Below, one piece after another: positions 58,701 to 64,000 of a stretch of DNA of 64,000 nucleotides. Origin of the DNA: Mercenaria mercenaria (taxonomy: Eukaryota; Mollusca; Bivalvia; Venerida; Veneridae). Position 1 is the stretch's first letter; the number at the start of each line of letters is the position of its first letter. The notes below the pieces were generated by a model, which searched no databases, was not told the origin of the DNA, and saw only the letters and a program-made list of their open reading frames with translations. The position numbers and the translations under genes are program-made. The stretch is from positions 69,333,501-69,397,500 of the forward strand of contig NC_069362.1 in assembly GCF_021730395.1 (NCBI RefSeq), in the 5' to 3' direction.

Positions 58701-58870
58701 AAGATCTGCTGCAATGCGCGCAAAGCAAAAAATCAAAATATATCTGTATGAATCGGAAGAGTTTGCGTAGTCGTGAATAGTATGCAAGTAAAGTAGTTTG
58801 TATATAAAATATAATGTGGACATAGATGTTAAGTGTTTAAAACAGATTTATTTTGTTGAAGGGAGTGTCA
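52720..58870 (+). mobile_element. BEL/Pao LTR retroelement fossil nested in the gypsy element
   Basis: The left edge TGTTATGG abuts the gypsy reverse transcriptase. A probable 5' LTR runs to about 53124, with a primer-site-like TGGCGCCGGAACCCGG at 53131. Parts: Gag (about 53334-54700) with a coiled coil and three Cys/His knuckles, including CYKCLKEGHLSSDC; protease with ALLDSGSQRTYI (near 54880); reverse transcriptase (about 55780-56260, YMDN); RNase H (about 56680-57050); integrase (about 57630-58300). The C-terminal segment (about 58440-58610, GDVVQIKDNVPRG) is typical of BEL/Pao. It shows about four breaks and is a fossil. No 3' LTR matching the 5' one is found. A purine-rich tract, GAAGGGAGTG, lies just before 58867. 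Because the gypsy integrase resumes only at 60948, the inserted block extends past the pol end. Confidence 0.85.
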
Positions 58871-59219
58871 CATAATGTGAAATACAAGTTTGTTGTTTTT
58901 TAAAAATAATAATAAGTTTTTCTATTAATTTGAATGATAAATATATTTCAAAATATGAAGGGATTTGAAATTTAATGGTCAAGTAAAGTTTGTATATCAC
59001 GTGATTTTTTCAGGCGTGAATATACTGAGTGTACCGGAGCAAATAGTTCAGTAAACCACGTGACTAAATTTATCTACCGGAGCAATACAATTAAGAAGCA
59101 ATATTCTCACGAACTTCGTGCAAATCATGAGTTAGACACAAAGCTTGGATTGTCATTACCCGTGTAGTTTTCATTGAGAACAAATCGCTGGAAGTTTCAT
59201 TTTTATATGAAAAATCAAA
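58871..59219. other. Non-coding stretch between the BEL/Pao pol end and the zinc-finger frame
   Basis: AT-rich. Contains two CACGTGA motifs (about 58998 and 59058) and two phrases with TACCGGAGCAA, perhaps a small duplication. It does not resemble the probable 5' LTR at 52720-53124. Confidence 0.35.
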
Positions 59220-60640
59220 ATGTTTCAGTGTGATACATGTCAGAGGACTTACAAATTTAAAAGAAATTTAGTGCGACATATTCGAGAAAAGCATGAAGAA
59301 TGGAGCTCCTTTTTGTGCCCAATGGCTGAATGCACAGCAAAACTGATAAGAAGAGTATATTTACGTGCCCATTTGATGTAATATCATGACATTGGGAAAT
59401 TTGAAGCACGTGAGATATCATACAGTGTTTCTAATTCAGCTTCGCGTTCGAAAGTTACTTCAGTCCAAAATTCCAGTAAGAATAAGGTTAAACCTTCTTC
59501 TTCAACAATGAATACATGCCCTTATGAAAATATCAGCAGTGATGAGGATTTTTTGGATAGACTTGATGCATTAGAGGACATCAGTTCTTCAGAATTGGAC
59601 ATAAAACCTGAAGGGAACGCTTCAAAGCACGTGAAAGAAGATTTAGCTTTAGGATTCGATACAAATCTTCAGGATGTTATAAACCATGCTAATGATGAAA
59701 ATTATGAGGAGAGTGAAATGTCTAAAAATGAAACTATGAAAATGCAGTCGGATGTTGAAAATGAAAGTGGTGTTAATATTGTCGATTGCGAAACTGTTAA
59801 AATGTCGTCTGATGTTGTCAGTGATTATGATGTTGGTAAAGTTATTAGTGAAGCTGGTGAAATTCCATCTGATAGTGCTGACAAAGTTGTTAGTGGAGCC
59901 GGTGAAATTCCGTCCGATGGTGATACGTGTGCAGGTATTGTTGTGAGGGAAGCGGTGGAATGTTTTTTTGATAGTAAAACTGATGCAGATAATATTCATA
60001 GCAGAACTGAAAACATTTCTTCTGATTGTGATACAGATGCTGAAAACATTGATGGAGAAGCTGATAAATTTATTTCTGATAGTGTTTCTATTGTTGATTA
60101 TGCTGATGGCGAAGTTGCAGAAAATTCTTTTGATGTTACTGATAATGAAAATTTCGATGCTGAAAGCGATATCATGGAGACTTCTTGCGACTTTGAAAAT
60201 TCTGACGTTGGATCTATGGTTTTAGCTGACACAGAAGACGTAAATGAAACTTTGAGTGACCATTTCTATGATCAATTTTATGCTTACAATGATATGTAAG
60301 ACAACAATATCGTTGTTGAGAATGAAGATGGTAACCAAGATGACTTATATAATCATTTCTATAACAACAGTAATGTTTCGGATGCTGGAGAAGATGACGA
60401 TGCTGTAAGAAATGACCTAAATAATCATCAAAGAGACATTGTTGTTATTTCTGACACTGATGACAAGGATAGTGTTGACCACCCAACCATGGACATGGAA
60501 CACTCAAGACTGAAAACTGTGTATCAGATACATACTTGCACATATACCAAAAAACTATTGTATCTGGTGAATCGGTTGATACTTGGGCTACTATTGAACA
60601 AGACTATTTTGATTTGAAGAAATAGAATGGATGTATAAAC
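59220..60640 (+). pseudogene. C2H2-finger plus acidic reading frame in the nested block
   Basis: Starts at ATG 59220 with a classic C2H2 finger, FQCDTCQRTYKFKRNLVRHI, then a second finger-like CPMAECTAK segment. Farther on, a region very rich in D, E, S and N holds repeated short phrases (EAGEIPSD, GAGEIPSD). No protease, polymerase or integrase motif is seen. It lies between the BEL/Pao pol end and the point where the gypsy element resumes, so it belongs to the inserted block. It is broken and treated here as a fossil part. It could be an accessory frame of the BEL/Pao element or a captured host gene; I do not recognise the family. Confidence 0.55.
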
Positions 60641-60947
60641 AAAGATGTTTTACAAAACTGCTTGAATCTTAAAAATTTGAAAAAAAAAGAAGAGAAACTG
60701 TATACGTTAATTGTTTCCATGTTTCAACAGGAAGTTGATGAACTGTATAAATATATCACTTGTTTCTTATAAAAGGTCGATATGTTTGTTGTAGAATATA
60801 TTGAGTTTGCTATGTATACATAATTCTAAAACAAAACACTCTATACAACACAGTATATTCTGTCAAAAAAACCCCCCAAAAAAAACGTATTGTAGAACTG
60901 TGAATCTGTAAATTTTCAAAGGTTAAGAGAGCATAAACTTAAATAAG
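60641..60947. other. Right edge of the inserted block
   Basis: AT-rich, no LTR recognised, with a run of C and A at about 60867-60885. The gypsy element resumes at about 60948 with LGFVIDGIRPNP. Confidence 0.4.
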
Positions 60948-63660
60948 TTGAAAAAGTATCAATTCATGCAGCCTACAACCGGATACTTAGGTTTTGTCAT
61001 AGATGGCATCAGACCAAACCCTTATAAAGTTAAAGCTATTAGGTCACTTCCGGTTCCAAAAAATGTGCGTGAAGTTCGAAAAATAATCGGGGCATCCTCA
61101 TTTTATCGTCGGTTCATCCCCTCATTTTCAGAAATAGCAGAACCTCTTATAAACCTAACAAGGAAAAAGTCTCCATTTATATGGACAGAAGAATGTCAGA
61201 AAATTTTTGAGAAAATTAAAGAACAATTAACAGGTATCGCTTTCTTGTTCTACCCAGATCCAAACAAGCCGTATACATTGTACACCGATGCCAGCGATAG
61301 TCCTGTGGCAGCGTGCTTAACTCAAGCGTGTAATTCACCAGAATCAGATGACAATAAAGAAAGACCTATATATTTTCTGTCTCATAAACTAAGTGAAACA
61401 CAAAAGAAATACAGCACTATTGAGAAGGAGGCGTACGCCATTTTTTATTCTTTGCAACGTCTAGATTTCTTTTTACACAATGCTGAATTTATAATCAAAT
61501 GCGACCATTCTCCGCTCCAGTATTTATTAAAAAGTCCAATGCAAAACAAGAAAATTCAGTTATGGGCATTGTCTAGTTGTAGTTACAACTGTAAGATAGA
61601 GTATCCTCCAGGTAAAGCAAATGTTATTGCTGATTTCTTTTCACAACCACCAGATTCTGAAAATAAACAAACAGAAAGTGAGCAAGAAATTGAACCAGAT
61701 GTTAGTGACAATACCTTCAAAATTTCTGACAAACATACAGTGAAAAGCAGAAATGTTATAAACTCTAACAACTTAAACTCGAAAGAAGTAGCTAACAAAG
61801 AATATCAAAAACAAGATTCTTTAGTAGAAACTGTCCCAGCATTTGCAGATTTAGATATGAGATTAGAACAAGATAAAGATCCTGCAATTGTTCAGATGAA
61901 AATGCATCTTAAGCATGGTGACCCAAATAAGGCTGAATTCAAGAAGTATTTAGAAGTAGACAATGTTCTATACTATATTTCAAACCCAGATGAAGAACCA
62001 GTTATGAGACTATATGTTCCTATCATTTGAAATCATTATTATAAAGAATATCACAACAATGGTCACCCAGGTACACAACGTATGTTTGCAACTATAAAAA
62101 CAAAGTACTACTGGCCAAATATGTTTAAAGAACTTCATAGATATGTAACAACTTGTGTTGATTGCCAAGCTAGGAAATTGACAAAGGTTAAAGCGCCCTT
62201 AAGAGAAACAAATATTGCACCATTTCCATTTGCTATTGTTTCAATAGACATATGTGGTCCTTATGAGAAAACACTTAGTGGCAATCGTTACATCATTTGT
62301 TTTGTTGACATGTTCAGTGGTTTTCCAGAAGCTTTCGCAGCTCCTGATAAAAGTACAGATACAGTAATAGACTTACTTTTGAATGAGATATATCCTAGAT
62401 ATGGATGTCCTCTCCAGATAATTCATGACCGAGGGTCAGAATTTACGAGTTCTGCCTTTAGGGAAGTTCTGAAAGAATTAAACATTGACAATGTATCATG
62501 TACAGCATAACACCCAGAAAGTAATGCAAAGGAAGAACGAATGCACAGAGTTCTACATGATATTTTAGCAAAAAAGAGTTCAAGGTAATACACGTGAATG
62601 GGATCTTCATCTTAATATGTCTTTAGCAGGTATACGTCACAGTATTTCTTCAAGTTCAAAGTTTACACCTTTCTATTTAGTCTACAACGAGACCCGATTT
62701 TACCTATTGATAATTTGCTAAAGCCTAGAGCTAAATACCATGGTGAAGAGCTTCACAAGATAGTTCTTCAAGAACAACATTCAAGTTTCCTTACTGCTTA
62801 CAGACATTTAAAACGCTCGAAACGAAAACATAAGGCACAAGTACACAAAAAAGCAAAAGTCATAAAGTTCGAAATAAATGATCCTGTCTATTATAAGAAC
62901 TATCAAAGAAAAAACAAGCTTGAAGATCGCTGGAAATCGCATTACAGAATTCTTGGACAAAAAGGTCTAGTCACATACCTTATTAAGAACCAGCTTGACA
63001 ACTCAGTTGTTCAAGTATATGCGGATCAGATTAGGCTTGCTGACATTACAAAGCTGTTAAAGGTTATCCAAGACGAAGGGTTAATTATGTATTACCTCCT
63101 GAGGATTCTAGCTCAAGCAGTAATGATGAATCTGATGTTTCTGATACTGAAATATCAAACAAAATCCGAAAAGTTAAAATGCCTAAAAGCACAAATAGGG
63201 TCCGTCAAGAACTCGAAAATTCTTCCTCAGAAGATAACATTCCTTTAGCTCAGTTAAGAAAACATTTGAGAGAACAGAGTAGGGAACAAAATGAACCAAA
63301 AAGCAAGCAATACTGGCGAAAGTTCGGCTAGTATAGGTAACAATACAGAAGAAAACAATCACCTTGATAATGAATCCCGTATGGAATCTGATGCTTCGCA
63401 TTCTGATCAGTCCATAGAGACAGATGAAATGGATACACAGTTTTTGTCAAACGAGTCTTAAAATAATCAAAGTAACATGGTTATTGAAAATGTTACAAGA
63501 CACGCAAAGGTACCTAGTCCTGTAAACAAACATGAAGATGATGACAAACAAAAATATCTGCAAATGATATTAAGTCACATGGCTGAGAGTGAAAAAAGCA
63601 AAAATGACATGATGCAAGGTCTGATAAGAAATTGTTTTAGGCCTAACTGCTAGACAATTG

Positions 63661-64000
63661 TTTAAGGACTTACGCGAAGGTCCTATCTTAGAGAATATTT
63701 TGCTATTTTATAGCATAAAATGATTTAACAAGAGATTGGTAAGAAAAGTAGCGCTATATGATAATGTTGATAAATCTAAATGGCTTCACCAAGGTGTATT
63801 TACATATACACTGCATTGTTTTTGTAAATATCTTCGATTAAAGTTATTGTTCATACATTTATTATAATTGTTCGGTGTTTGTTAAGTTCCTCATGCACAA
63901 AGTTATATTTTCTGCATAGTAAAAGGCTAGTAGAAAATACAAGATACAACCACAAAGTAACATTTTTTTCTTTAATTCTGTTTAGAACAGAATACCTATG
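63661..64000. other. Sequence 3' of the gypsy element's coding part
   Basis: Non-coding to the window edge. It may contain the start of a 3' LTR, but nothing to its left matches it clearly. Confidence 0.3.

Larger units (their letters stand above)
49486..63660 (+). mobile_element. Ty3/gypsy-type LTR retroelement fossil, with two insertions
   Basis: Parts in order: Gag (from about 49486) with two CCHC knuckles (CQYCRRLGHNIKQC near 50090; CWNCGKLGHFMREC near 50245). Then a protease with ALVDSGAEVS (near 50450), reverse transcriptase (about 51250-51340 and 52250-52710, with YLDD), RNase H (about 61240-61650, YTDASDS), and an integrase with zinc-binding and catalytic segments (about 62050-62510, with DIYGP-like DICGP and HDRGSEFTS). 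A C-terminal tail ends near 63660. It carries roughly half a dozen breaks besides the two insertions (51343-52249, and the block from 52720 to about 60945), so it is a fossil. LTRs were not identified with confidence; the 3' LTR may lie beyond the window. Age: older than both insertions. Confidence 0.85.

Overview
The window looks like nuclear DNA of a bivalve mollusc, probably a heterodont clam. This is an inference from three things: AT-rich sequence with GT-AG introns, dense short interspersed and inverted-repeat elements of kinds I recall from clam genomes, and a secreted six-domain multicopper oxidase. Only two host genes can be supported. Everything else is repeats, transposons and unassigned AT-rich sequence.

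Positions 1-4375 hold a worn LINE endonuclease fragment, a tRNA-like SINE remnant, a palindromic TTGATATCAA array and an inverted-repeat MITE. Positions 4376-17368 (+ strand) carry a complete 13-exon ceruloplasmin/hephaestin-like multicopper ferroxidase. Joining the exons gives an open frame of exactly 3252 nt (1083 residues) with a signal peptide, six cupredoxin domains and every trinuclear copper histidine. Its introns hold two antisense tRNA-derived SINEs, a recent 471-bp duplication, a fold-back element, and a 1.3-kb element built on a 144-bp core repeat.

Positions 19692-21737 (- strand) encode an SLC26 (SulP) anion exchanger with its STAS domain in one long exon. One in-frame TAG interrupts it. 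Its 5' end and upstream intron have been partly duplicated twice, and a candidate 5' untranslated exon lies near 28.4 kb. The 22-28 kb interval holds nested inverted-repeat elements, including two that sit on TTAA target duplications.

Positions 30.4-36.6 kb hold a nearly full-length but decayed LINE (ORF1 coiled coil, endonuclease, reverse transcriptase, C-terminal zinc knuckle). A 1-kb insertion and a MITE interrupt it. Positions 38-40.3 kb hold a second LINE remnant on the - strand, split by about 1.5 kb. Positions 40.6-48.7 kb are tRNA-like pieces, a 500-bp-period satellite and other tandem repeats.

Positions 49.5-63.7 kb are a nest of fossils. A broken Ty3/gypsy-type LTR element has taken a 907-bp TTAA-flanked element into its pol region and, further on, a block containing a broken BEL/Pao element. 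The same block carries an unusual C2H2-finger plus acidic reading frame that I cannot assign to any known element part.
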